Both the position numbers and the translations under genes were made by a program. Of a stretch of DNA of 64,000 nt, positions 37,906 through 46,124 are shown piece after piece. The notes under the pieces are model-generated. The model was not told where the DNA came from and made no database searches. It saw only the letters and a list, made by a program, of their open reading frames with translations. Location: the NCBI RefSeq assembly GCF_025263565.1, contig NZ_CP079865.1, positions 558,001 to 622,000 of the forward strand, given 5' to 3'. Every line of letters begins with the position of its first letter. Position 1 is the stretch's first letter. The stretch comes from Mycobacterium sp. SMC-8. GTDB lineage: Bacteria; Actinomycetota; Actinomycetes; Mycobacteriales; Mycobacteriaceae.

Positions 37906-38505
37906 CTAGTTGAACGGGGCCAACACATCGATGACGTCGATCAGGGTGGCTCTGGCGGTGGCGCGCGGCCCCTCACCCTCGCTGACCAGCGCCGCGACCA
38001 CCGCACCGTCGACCGCGCACACCAGCGCGGTGACCAGTTCGGCGCGCACCGACCGTCCCGACCGTTCGACGACTTCGACGACGGCTTCGCTGCGCTGCTT
38101 GAGGATGCGCCGCTGGATGTCGCGCAGACTTGGCTGACGGGCACAGGCGATATAGCGCTCGTAGCGGGAGATCATCTGCTCGGTGACGCGTTCGGGATTC
38201 TCGCCGACGAGAAGGTCTACCAGGATGTCGGCGGTGGATTCGGCGCCGCGACGGCGTCGTGACAACGTCTGCACGCGGCGCCGCAGCTGTTCACTCTCCC
38301 GGCTGCCGACATGCTCGACCGCCTTGGCGATGAGGTCATCCAGCGAAGAAAAATAGTAGGTCGTCGACGCCAGCGGCAGCCCGGCGCGGCGCGCCACGGC
38401 ACGGTGGCGCACCGCATCGAAGCCACCTTCGCAGAGAAGGTCCGCGGCAGCGCTGACCAGCGCATACCGCCGCCGTTCTCCCTTGGGAGTGACCGCTGCC
38501 GTCAC
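37906..38505 (-). CDS. TetR-family regulator (Rv0775-like)
   Basis: This 199-residue protein has an N-terminal helix-turn-helix (AVARRAGLPLASTTYYFSSLDDL, residues about 32-54) preceded by KGERRRYALVSAAADLL. It corresponds to Rv0775, which in M. tuberculosis is next to the Rv0774c esterase; here the esterase gene is divergent, 118 bp away. GTG at 38505 starts the conserved region; no better start is seen. It probably controls the esterase or the permease downstream on its own strand, which is inference from position. Confidence 0.87.
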   Translation of the reverse strand: MTAAVTPKGERRRYALVSAAADLLCEGGFDAVRHRAVARRAGLPLASTTYYFSSLDDLIAKAVEHVGSRESEQLRRRVQTLSRRRRGAESTADILVDLLVGENPERVTEQMISRYERYIACARQPSLRDIQRRILKQRSEAVVEVVERSGRSVRAELVTALVCAVDGAVVAALVSEGEGPRATARATLIDVIDVLAPFN

Positions 38506-38622
38506 CCAGAGAATCCTGCCAGCCACGGGGTTCCGGCATCGGTTTTTCGGCGAATCACCAGGCTTTCCCGCCCCGCGTTGGGCACGGCGTGGCCCGGCGC
38601 CGTCGATGGCATGATGTCGCGC

Positions 38623-39435
38623 ATGCCGACCCTCAACCGCCGGGAGATGCTGGCGTTCGGACTGCGCGCGGGTTTGGTCGCCGCCGGGGCGTCGATGCTG
38701 GGCGACGCGGTGGCCTCGGCAGCGCCCGCGGCCACCTACGTGACCGGCTCCTTCATCTCGGCGGCCCGCGGCGGCGCGGTCACCAACTGGGCCGTCGCGC
38801 GCCCGCCGGATCAGACCGCACCGTTGCGCCCGGTGATCCTGTTGCACGGCAAGGACTCCTCGGCGCACACCGTGATGTCGATGGGGGCCGAACAGTTCCT
38901 GGCCGATGCGGTCCGGGCCGGCCTGCCGCCGTTCGCGATCGCCGCCGTCGACGGCGGCAACGGGTACTGGCACCGGCGCGCCTCCGGTGACGACTCCGGG
39001 GCGATGGTGCTCGACGAATTCCTGCCGCTGCTCGCCGAACAGGGACTGGACATCTCGCGGGTCGCGTTCCTGGGGTGGTCGATGGGCGGCTACGGAGCGA
39101 TGCTGCTGGGCTCGCGTCTGGGCCCCGCCCGCACCGCCGCGATCTGTGCGGTCAGTCCCGCGCTGTGGACCTCGCCCGGCGCCGCAGCGCCGGGCGCGTT
39201 CGACGGCGCCGCCGACTACGAGGCGAACACCGTGTGGGGTCTGCCCGCCCTCAACGAGATACCGCTGCGCATCGACTGCGGGTTCGACGATCCCTTCTAC
39301 GCCGCCACCCGGCAGTTCGTCGCCCAGCTACCGACGCCCCCGGCGGGCGGCTTCTCCCCCGGTGGCCACGACGCGGGGTTCTGGTCCTCGCAGCTGACCG
39401 CCGAGTTGAGCTGGGCGGCACCGCTACTGGTCTAG
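38623..39435 (+). CDS. exported esterase (Rv0774c-like, Tat-type signal)
   Basis: This 270-residue esterase-D-like alpha/beta hydrolase has a twin-arginine leader ([20 protein letters not shown]) with cleavage near SAAPA. Core motifs are ILLHGKDS, the nucleophile elbow GWSMGGYGA and the late PGGHDAGFW with the catalytic His. The homologue Rv0774c is a secreted lipolytic enzyme. The ATG at 38623 is preferred, with another 12 bases upstream. Its 3' end overlaps purD by 4 bp in convergent orientation. Confidence 0.9.
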   Translation: MPTLNRREMLAFGLRAGLVAAGASMLGDAVASAAPAATYVTGSFISAARGGAVTNWAVARPPDQTAPLRPVILLHGKDSSAHTVMSMGAEQFLADAVRAGLPPFAIAAVDGGNGYWHRRASGDDSGAMVLDEFLPLLAEQGLDISRVAFLGWSMGGYGAMLLGSRLGPARTAAICAVSPALWTSPGAAAPGAFDGAADYEANTVWGLPALNEIPLRIDCGFDDPFYAATRQFVAQLPTPPAGGFSPGGHDAGFWSSQLTAELSWAAPLLV

Positions 39436-40700
39436 AGCGAGATCCGGCCCTCGGCCGCCGCCTGTCCGATGTCATGCCGGAAGTGGCTGCCCGGCAACCG
39501 GATCGCACCGATCGTCGCGTAGGCGGCTTCACGGGCAGCGTTCAGATCCGGCCCCGTCCCGACCACCGACAGCACCCGGCCACCCGAGGACACCAGGCTC
39601 CCGTCCTCGCGCCGGGCGGTGCCCGCGTGCAGCACCCCGTCCTGGTCCGCGCCGTGGATCACGTCACCGACCCGCGGTCGTCCCGGATAGTTCTCCGCGG
39701 CCAGCACGACGGTGACCGCCGAACCGTCCAGCCATTGCAGCGCCGGGTGGCCGGCCAACTCACCGGTGGCCGCGGCGCGCAGCAGTTGACCCAGCGGCGA
39801 CTCCAGCAGTGCGAGCACGGCCTGGGTCTCCGGGTCACCGAAGCGGCAGTTGAATTCCACGACCGCCGGCCCGGCCGACGTGATCGCCAGCCCGGCATAC
39901 AACAGACCCGAGAACGCGCTTGACCGCCTGACCAGTTCGGCGGCAACGGGTTTGACGATTTCGTCGACGATCTGACGAGTGATCTCGGCCGGCAGCCACG
40001 GCAGCGGCGTGTAGGCGCCCATCCCGCCGGTGTTGGGTCCGGTGTCGTTGTCGCCGACCCGTTTGAAGTCCTGGGCGGGCAGCAGCGGCACCACCGTCTC
40101 GCCGTCCACGACGCAGAACAGAGACACCTCGGGTCCGTCGAGGAACGATTCCAGCAGCACCGGGTGTCCCGCGTCGAGTAACCCGGCCGCATGCGCGCGA
40201 GCGGTGTCGCGGTCCGGCGTGACGACCACACCCTTACCGGCGGCCAACCCGTCGTCCTTGACCACCCAGGCTGCCTGCCCGGCGGGAGGACCGAACCGGT
40301 CCAGCGCCTCATCGAGGTGGCCGGGGTTGTCGACGATCTCACTGCCCGCGGTGCGCACGCCCGCAGCCGACATCACGTCTTTGGCGAACGCCTTCGACCC
40401 TTCGATGCGGGCGGCATCCTTCGTCGGACCGAAGCAGGCGATCCCGGCCGCGCGGACCGCGTCGGCGACACCGAGCACCAGCGGCACCTCGGGCCCGATG
40501 ACCACCAGGTCGGCCCCGATACGACGGGCCAGCGCGGTGACCGCCTCTCCCGACGTGACGTCGACGTCGTATTGATCGGCCACCGCCGCGGTGCCCGGGT
40601 TGCCCGGCGTCACCGACAGCGCGTCGACCTCCGGGTCTCGGCGCAGTGCGAGCAGCAGCGCGTGTTCACGGGCTCCGGATCCAACCACCAGGACGTGCAC
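39432..40700 (-). CDS. purD: phosphoribosylamine-glycine ligase PurD
   Basis: This 422-residue ATP-grasp enzyme forms glycinamide ribonucleotide in the second step of purine synthesis. Landmarks are [45 protein letters not shown] and the metal-binding [13 protein letters not shown] at 40700 gives the standard N-terminus, with a TAGGGT -10 box (40709-40714) 8 nt upstream. A longer frame of 7 residues is less likely. It converges with the esterase. Confidence 0.97.
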   Translation of the reverse strand: MHVLVVGSGAREHALLLALRRDPEVDALSVTPGNPGTAAVADQYDVDVTSGEAVTALARRIGADLVVIGPEVPLVLGVADAVRAAGIACFGPTKDAARIEGSKAFAKDVMSAAGVRTAGSEIVDNPGHLDEALDRFGPPAGQAAWVVKDDGLAAGKGVVVTPDRDTARAHAAGLLDAGHPVLLESFLDGPEVSLFCVVDGETVVPLLPAQDFKRVGDNDTGPNTGGMGAYTPLPWLPAEITRQIVDEIVKPVAAELVRRSSAFSGLLYAGLAITSAGPAVVEFNCRFGDPETQAVLALLESPLGQLLRAAATGELAGHPALQWLDGSAVTVVLAAENYPGRPRVGDVIHGADQDGVLHAGTARREDGSLVSSGGRVLSVVGTGPDLNAAREAAYATIGAIRLPGSHFRHDIGQAAAEGRISL

Positions 40701-40748
40701 AGATGGACACCCTAGTGGCACCGAGCGCCGGACTCTCTACATCGTCGG

Positions 40749-40776
40749 CCATACATCTTAGCGCCGCAGTGTATGG
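40749..40776 (+). promoter_or_regulatory. candidate dyad operator upstream of CYP125-like gene
   Basis: CCATACA (40749-40755) and TGTATGG (40770-40776) are perfect inverted half-sites 14 bp apart, in the 118-bp gap between purD and the P450. A TetR gene follows the P450, making it a possible ligand-controlled operator. Confidence 0.35.
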
Positions 40777-40818
40777 TCGAGGTTGAGTGCTGCACGTCAC
40801 ACCATGAGGAGATTCCCC

Positions 40819-42051
40819 TTGACCGCGACCCAGAGCTGCCCGTTCCTGCCCCCCGGTTACGACTTCACCGACCCTGATGTGCTGCGCAAGGGCATCCCGG
40901 CGACCGAGTTCGCGGAGTTACGCAAGACCGCCCCGGTGTGGTGGAACGAACAGGCGGAGTCGATCTTCGACGACGGCGGCTACTGGGTGATCTCGCGACA
41001 TGAGGACATCAAGGCGATCTCGCGCAACAGCGCGCAGTGGTCCACCAACGCCAAGGGAGCGGTGATGCGCCTTCCCGACGGGGTGACCGCCGAACAGCTT
41101 GACCTGACCAAGGCGCTGCTGATCAACCACGATGCCCCCGAGCACACCCGACTGCGCAAGATCGTGTCGCGCCTGTTCACGCCCAGGGCGATCGCAGGAA
41201 TGGAAGCCAAGCTCGCCGACGCCGCCCGCGAGATCGTCCGCGGCGCCGCCGCGAAGGACAGCGGCAATTTCGTGGACGACGTCGCGATGATGCTGCCGCT
41301 GCAGGCCATCGCCGACCTCATCGGCGTCCCCGAAGAGGACCGGGAGAGGCTGTTCGATTGGTCCAACGCGATCATGAACACCGACGACCCGGACTTCGAC
41401 TCAGATCCCACGATGGCCAACGCCGAGTTGATGGGCTACGCCTACACGATGGCCGAGGACCGCCGCCGGTGCCCTGCCGACGACATCGTGACCCGACTGG
41501 TCCAGGCTGACCTGGACGGCGAATCGATGGGCGAGGTCGAATTCGCGTTCTTCGTGATCCTGCTCGCGGTGGCCGGTAACGAGACGACCCGCAACGCGAT
41601 GACGCACGGAATGAACGCCTTCTTCGACAACCCCGACCAATGGGAGCTGTTCAAGCGGGAACGCCCCGACACCGCCATCGACGAGATCATCCGCTGGGCC
41701 ACCCCGGTGCACTGCTTCCAGCGCACGGCACTCGAGGATGTCGAGGTGGGCGGTGTCACGATTGCCAAGGGGCAGCGGGCCGGACTGTTCTACAGCTCGG
41801 CGAATTTCGACGAGGCGGTGTTCGACGACCCGTTCACCTTCGATATTCGTCGGAACCCCAACCCCCACTTGGCCTTCGGAGGCAACGGCGCACACTTCTG
41901 CATCGGCGCGAACCTGGCCCGCATGGAGATCAAGTTGATGTTCAACGAGATCGCCGACCAGATTCCCGACATCTCGAAGGTGGCCGAGCCGCAGCGGCTG
42001 CGATCCGGCTGGATCAACGGGGTCAAGGACCTGCAGGTCGCCTACCGGTAG
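40819..42051 (+). CDS. cytochrome P450, CYP125-like
   Basis: This 410-residue P450 shows AGNETT in the I-helix, DEIIRWA for ExxR, and heme loop FGGNGAHFCIGANLARMEI with the Cys ligand. The N-terminus LPPGYDFTDPDVL, the segment RTALEDVEVGGVTI and the terminal LRSGWINGVKDLQV resemble CYP125 cholesterol/cholest-4-en-3-one 26-hydroxylases; the exact subfamily is uncertain. TTG at 40819 is chosen because GAGGAG lies 7 nt upstream. This gene and the next two have no counterpart between purD and Rv0771 in M. tuberculosis, so the segment is an addition relative to that genome. Confidence 0.85.
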   Translation: MTATQSCPFLPPGYDFTDPDVLRKGIPATEFAELRKTAPVWWNEQAESIFDDGGYWVISRHEDIKAISRNSAQWSTNAKGAVMRLPDGVTAEQLDLTKALLINHDAPEHTRLRKIVSRLFTPRAIAGMEAKLADAAREIVRGAAAKDSGNFVDDVAMMLPLQAIADLIGVPEEDRERLFDWSNAIMNTDDPDFDSDPTMANAELMGYAYTMAEDRRRCPADDIVTRLVQADLDGESMGEVEFAFFVILLAVAGNETTRNAMTHGMNAFFDNPDQWELFKRERPDTAIDEIIRWATPVHCFQRTALEDVEVGGVTIAKGQRAGLFYSSANFDEAVFDDPFTFDIRRNPNPHLAFGGNGAHFCIGANLARMEIKLMFNEIADQIPDISKVAEPQRLRSGWINGVKDLQVAYR

Positions 42052-42080
42052 CCCGATCACGGGTGGCCTACAGTTCGTGG

Positions 42081-42674
42081 GTGCGCACCCACGGTTGGTC
42101 AGGAGCCAAGCCTGCCTCGGACGAGGAGGCCGTTGCACGCATCCTCGCGGCCGCGGGCAAGGTCATCGAGGAACGCGGCGCCGACTTCAGCATCTCCGAC
42201 GTGGCCCGCACCGTCGGCGTCACGCGTCAGACGGTGTACCGGTACTTCTCCAGCACCGAGGCCCTGCTGGTGGCGGCCGCGGTGCACGCCGTCGATGGGT
42301 TCCTCCAGCGGCTGGCCGCTCACCTGACCGGTATCACCGATCCGGCCGAGGCGGTCGCCGAGGCAGTGGCGACCGCGCTGGAGTGGTTGCCCCGCGAGAA
42401 GTACATCGGGCTGATCATGGTGCCCGGCGGCTCCAGTCATGTGCAGTCGGTTACCTCCGACATCGCGCTGCGGTTCGCGCGCGACATGGTGGGCCGTCTC
42501 GACGTGGACTGGGCGGCCGCGGGTTTCGACGACCCGGGTCTCGATCAGCTCTCCGAGCACCTGCTGCGCATCATCCAGTCCTTCGTGATCGACCCCGGCC
42601 GGCCCCCGCGCAGCCGTGACGAGCTGCGGGCCTACCTGCGTCGGTGGGTCGGCAACGCGGTACTGCCCCGCTGA
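42081..42674 (+). CDS. TetR-family regulator
   Basis: This 197-residue regulator has the helix-turn-helix ISDVARTVGVTRQTVYRYFSSTEALL at about residues 36-61. GTG at 42081 is supported by a TACAGT -10 box (42069-42074) 6 nt upstream, so the gene has its own leaderless promoter just after the P450 stop. It probably regulates the CYP125-like gene and itself. The dyad at 40749-40776 is a candidate site but no copy lies at its own promoter. Confidence 0.88.
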   Translation: MRTHGWSGAKPASDEEAVARILAAAGKVIEERGADFSISDVARTVGVTRQTVYRYFSSTEALLVAAAVHAVDGFLQRLAAHLTGITDPAEAVAEAVATALEWLPREKYIGLIMVPGGSSHVQSVTSDIALRFARDMVGRLDVDWAAAGFDDPGLDQLSEHLLRIIQSFVIDPGRPPRSRDELRAYLRRWVGNAVLPR

Positions 42675-42704
42675 CGCCCGGGAACGCGCGGCACGGCCCT
42701 GGGG

Positions 42705-43931
42705 TCAGACGACTGTGAGCGGCAGCGACTTCCGGTCCTCGAACTGCCAGGACGCACCCCGGCTGAACTTGCACACCTCGACCTCGGGCAGCTCCTTGGC
42801 CGCGGTGTCGGTCTCGATGACGCGGACGGTCCAGTCGTTCTCGGTACCGGAGACCTCGGCCCGCAGATGCGGGTCCACCGCAGCCACGATCGCCTGCAGT
42901 GGCAGATCCGCCACGGGCGAAACCAGCGAGATCCACGACCCGTCCTCGTGCGCCGGTGACGAACGCACGTGCACGAACCCGGGATCGACGTCGGCCCTGA
43001 CGTACGCGGCGGGATTGAGCAGCGGGTGCAGCTCGAGCACCCGCAGCGCCCCCCTGGCGTCCGTGGACAGGTTGAGCGCCCGATGGATCCGCTCCGCAGC
43101 CACACCGGCGATGCCGATCAGCTGTTTGGTGCGGATGCTCCGCGCCAGCGCCGCGTCGTCCTTGGCGCGGGCCTCGATGGCGAGGTTGAACGACAGCACC
43201 AGCAGATGCATCTGCAGACACACCTCGTCGGCGATACGGACCAGCGCCGAGTGCGAGAACGCGCCGAAGTCGACGTCCGACACCAGCGGGCCCGAATAGT
43301 CCGCCATACCTTCGTCGTCGCGATCGATCGGCTCCAGCTCGGTGTTGTAGGCGTGGCTGGCTGCGACGATGTCGAGTTGCGGGATGAAGTCCACCTCGGG
43401 GTACGACTCATCGATGATCACCGTCCACGCGCAGTGCGGGTGGCGGTCTGCCGGAGTCCGCGGCGGACGGTGGATCGGACGGACCTGGCACCTGCGGTTG
43501 GTGGCCAGAGCGGTGGCGTCGAACGTCGGGTCCTCGATGTCGTGGCACATTCCGCGGACGTAGTCCTCGCCCATCGGCTCGACATCGAGCAGCGCGCCAC
43601 AGTGATCCAGGTGGAACTCGCCATGCCACCGGTCGTGGACGGTGTAGCGGAAATCCATGAACTGCGGCGGCGCACCGATATCCAGTTGCAGGCCCTTGAA
43701 GATCGTGATGATGTCGTCGCCTTCGTACCTGAGGGCCTTCTGCATCCGCTTGGTGTAGACCGGGCTGGAGCCGGCCCACTCCTCGATCGCGATCTGCAGC
43801 ATCTCCTCTCGGCCGAAATTACTGATACACCAGGCCATCCCGGAACGGTCGATCAGCTGACCGATGAGCAGCAGTTCGGGCACCAGCGTGGCCAGTTCCT
43901 CGCGCGTCAGCGCGGCGTACCTACTCATCAT
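42705..43931 (-). CDS. conserved protein of unknown function
   Basis: This protein of about 408 residues has no family I can name with confidence. The N-terminal half has a dense Cys/His pattern (FHLDHCGALLDVEP, VRGMCHDIEDPTFDATA, CQVRPIHRPPR) that could bind metal or form a catalytic Cys/His site; the distal half is mixed alpha/beta. The start codon is one of two adjacent ATGs, both overlapping the stop of the upstream CMD-family gene, so they are co-translated. An enzyme of a catabolic pathway shared with the CMD and dehydrogenase genes is plausible. Confidence 0.7.
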   Translation of the reverse strand: MMSRYAALTREELATLVPELLLIGQLIDRSGMAWCISNFGREEMLQIAIEEWAGSSPVYTKRMQKALRYEGDDIITIFKGLQLDIGAPPQFMDFRYTVHDRWHGEFHLDHCGALLDVEPMGEDYVRGMCHDIEDPTFDATALATNRRCQVRPIHRPPRTPADRHPHCAWTVIIDESYPEVDFIPQLDIVAASHAYNTELEPIDRDDEGMADYSGPLVSDVDFGAFSHSALVRIADEVCLQMHLLVLSFNLAIEARAKDDAALARSIRTKQLIGIAGVAAERIHRALNLSTDARGALRVLELHPLLNPAAYVRADVDPGFVHVRSSPAHEDGSWISLVSPVADLPLQAIVAAVDPHLRAEVSGTENDWTVRVIETDTAAKELPEVEVCKFSRGASWQFEDRKSLPLTVV

Positions 43932-44364
43932 CGAGCGTGCCACCCGAGTGCATCTGCAGGGCCGCGTTCACGTTCGCTTTCCGGTCCTCACCCTGGCCGC
44001 GTTCGGCTGCCTTCTTACGCTGCTTCGCCACCTTCGACACCGCCCCGTCCAGCTTGGAGCCCAACGGGAAACCCAGATAGTGGGTGAGGAACACCGCCAT
44101 CTCCTTGAGTTCCTCGACCGTGAGTTCGCCGTTGGCCAGCGCTGCGTTGACCTGGATCTCCGCCAGGTCCGAACTCCCCACTGCAGTCACGGCGGTCAGC
44201 GTCAGCATCCGCTTGTCCCGCATCGACAGGCCGGGCCGGGTCCAGATGGTCCCGAACAGATGCTCGACGGTCAGGTCGAAGTACGGGTCGCCCTGAATGT
44301 CGGGCATCTCCCACCCGTACACCTCGTTCATCTTCTCGAGGCCCTTACGGCGCACGTCATCCAT
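43921..44364 (-). CDS. carboxymuconolactone-decarboxylase-family protein (Rv0771-like)
   Basis: This 147-residue all-helical CMD-family protein has the segments GTIWTRPGLSMRDKRMLTL and AAVTAVGSSDLAEIQVNAAL. It lacks the CxxC of AhpD-type peroxidases, so it is closer to the decarboxylase branch. It corresponds to Rv0771. The substrate is unknown. It lies 5 bp downstream of the hydroxyisobutyrate-dehydrogenase-like gene and overlaps the next gene, forming an operon with the SDR and aldehyde dehydrogenase upstream. Confidence 0.9.
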   Translation of the reverse strand: MDDVRRKGLEKMNEVYGWEMPDIQGDPYFDLTVEHLFGTIWTRPGLSMRDKRMLTLTAVTAVGSSDLAEIQVNAALANGELTVEELKEMAVFLTHYLGFPLGSKLDGAVSKVAKQRKKAAERGQGEDRKANVNAALQMHSGGTLDDE

Positions 44365-44369
44365 GTCGG

Positions 44370-45236
44370 CTACTCCTTAATGCTTGGCGAGGTGTGGGGG
44401 ACACCGAGGCCGGCGGCCAGGTCGCGCAAGGCTATTTCGGCCAGCGGCAGTTCCACCCCGGTGGCTTCCCCGAGGCTCAGCGCCAGCTTCAGATCCTTTT
44501 CCGCGAGCCCGCGGGTGTGGACGAACATGTCGTGCAAGAAGTGTTCGGAGGCAAGAGGTTTGGTGTCGTCGCGGAACATGATCGCCCCCGGTCCGCCGCT
44601 CTGCGCATCACTGTGGCGTACCACCCGGCCCAGCTTCTGCAGGTCGATGCCCGCCGCCTCGGCGAGCTTCTGCGCCTCGCACACCGCGGCGAATCCGATG
44701 AACGTCAGCATGTTGCGCGCCACCTTCATCCGCGTGCCGGCACCCGGCTCCCCCGCGCGGACCACCAGCGACGCCCACCGTTTGAACACCGGCTTGACTT
44801 TCTCGTAGGCCTCGTCGTCTGCACCGACCATCACCGCAAGCTCGCCCTTGTCGGCGGCGCCGGCGCCGCCGCTGACCGGCGCATCGACGATGCTGATCCC
44901 CTTGGGCCGCAACTGTCCAGCCAACTCAGGCGCGGTTTCGGGCTCGATGGTGGAATGGATCGCGATGACGGTGCCCGGCTTGGCGTACGCGGCGAGCTCA
45001 CCGACGACATCACGCACTTGCTCGTCGTTGAGCACCGTGACGCTGATCACGTCGGCGGCCGCGACATCGGCGACGCTGTCGGCCAGCGTGGCGCCCAGCT
45101 CGGCCAGCGGGGTCATCGCCTCAATCCGGACATCGAACACGATCAGCCCGCCGGGCCAGTTCGCCAGCCGCTTGGCCATGGGAGCGCCCTGGTTTCCCAG
45201 ACCGATATAACCCAGCTTGAGGTCGTCAGCACTCAT
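44370..45236 (-). CDS. 3-hydroxyisobutyrate dehydrogenase-family oxidoreductase (Rv0770-like)
   Basis: This 288-residue NAD(P)-dependent beta-hydroxyacid dehydrogenase begins LGYIGLGNQGAPMAKRL, the Rossmann motif. It has the substrate-binding DAPVSGGAGAADKGEL and the catalytic-Lys region GTRMKVARNML. It corresponds to Rv0770. The ATG at 45236 overlaps the stop of the last mini-ORF of the upstream 32-bp repeat, so ribosomes could be handed over from the SDR gene through the repeat. The substrate may be a hydroxyacid from side-chain or branched-chain catabolism. Confidence 0.93.
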   Translation of the reverse strand: MSADDLKLGYIGLGNQGAPMAKRLANWPGGLIVFDVRIEAMTPLAELGATLADSVADVAAADVISVTVLNDEQVRDVVGELAAYAKPGTVIAIHSTIEPETAPELAGQLRPKGISIVDAPVSGGAGAADKGELAVMVGADDEAYEKVKPVFKRWASLVVRAGEPGAGTRMKVARNMLTFIGFAAVCEAQKLAEAAGIDLQKLGRVVRHSDAQSGGPGAIMFRDDTKPLASEHFLHDMFVHTRGLAEKDLKLALSLGEATGVELPLAEIALRDLAAGLGVPHTSPSIKE

Positions 45237-45334
45237 CAAAACCCTCTGTTCTTCGCGCAAGCGCTCATCCGTGTCCTCTGTTCTTCGCGCAGGCGCTCAT
45301 CCATGTCCTCTGTTCTTCGCGCAGGCGCTCATCA
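45236..45334 (-). repeat. MIRU-like 32-bp repeat encoding coupled mini-ORFs
   Basis: Three 32-bp copies link the SDR stop to the start of the dehydrogenase gene. Each begins with an ATG (45332, 45300, 45268) and encodes M-S-A-C-A-K-N-R-G plus one or two residues. Each mini-ORF stop overlaps the next ATG (ATGA or TGATG), the first ATG overlaps the SDR stop and the last stop overlaps the dehydrogenase ATG. This is the layout described for mycobacterial interspersed repetitive units. Confidence 0.85.
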
Positions 45335-46093
45335 CCGGATGATCTGTCCGCCGTCGACGTTGAAGATCTGCCCGGTGATCCACTTGGCCTGGTCGGACAG
45401 CAGGAACAACAGCATGCCGACCAGGTCCTCGGGTTCGCCCATGCGCGACAACGGGATTCCCTTGACGATGTCGGCGACCATCTCCTGCGGCGTGGTGGTC
45501 CGGTTCGCCTCGGTGTTGATCGGCCCCGGCGCGATCGCGTTGACGCGGATGTTCTGCCCGCCGAGCTCGGTGGCCAGCTGCTGGGTCAGCCCGTTGATCC
45601 CGACCTTGGCCAACCCGTAGAAGTTCGAGTACAGCCAGGCTGCGGTCGACGACTGATTGACGATGGCGCCGCCGCCGCGCTTGGCCATCTTGCGATAGAC
45701 CGCCCGGGTGCACACCAGCGCACCGTCGAGGTTCACGCTCATGAACTTCTTGTAGTAGTCCCAGTCGACGGTGATCAGGAAGTCGAGCTTCATCCCGCCG
45801 AAGATCGCGGCGTTGTTCACCAGGTAGTCGATGCCGCCGAACTCCGAGAGTGTCTGCGCCGCCATCTCTTTGGCCGAGGCCGGGTCGGACACATCGACCC
45901 GGACGGCCAGCGCGTTGCCGCCCTCGCCCTTGATACCGTCGGCGACCTTCTGCGCGCCTTCGGTGTTGATGTCGGCGACGACGACCGCCGCGCCCTCACG
46001 GGCCAGTGCCTCGGCGTAGGCCTGACCGATGCCGCCCCCGGCGCCGGTGACGATGGCCACCTTCTCCTTGAACTGATCTCCGTAAAGTCCCAT
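45332..46093 (-). CDS. SDR-family oxidoreductase (Rv0769-like)
   Basis: This 253-residue classical short-chain dehydrogenase has the cofactor motif TGAGGGIGQAYA near residue 17, NNAA near residue 92, catalytic Ser in NQSSTAAWLYSN and YGLAKVG in place of the usual YxxxK (Tyr-Gly-Leu-Ala-Lys, still Y..xK). The C-terminal VDGGQII is typical. It corresponds to Rv0769 and lies 31 bp downstream of the aldehyde dehydrogenase gene. Its stop codon overlaps the first mini-ORF of the 32-bp repeat. Confidence 0.93.
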   Translation of the reverse strand: MGLYGDQFKEKVAIVTGAGGGIGQAYAEALAREGAAVVVADINTEGAQKVADGIKGEGGNALAVRVDVSDPASAKEMAAQTLSEFGGIDYLVNNAAIFGGMKLDFLITVDWDYYKKFMSVNLDGALVCTRAVYRKMAKRGGGAIVNQSSTAAWLYSNFYGLAKVGINGLTQQLATELGGQNIRVNAIAPGPINTEANRTTTPQEMVADIVKGIPLSRMGEPEDLVGMLLFLLSDQAKWITGQIFNVDGGQIIR

Positions 46094-46124
46094 TGACGTC
46101 TCCTTGGTTGACCGGCCCGGCATG

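Noticed and set aside
45236..45334. Possible CRISPR or simple VNTR without function
   Set aside because: There are no spacers, and stop/start overlaps at every junction argue for a coding-coupled repeat rather than simple satellite DNA.
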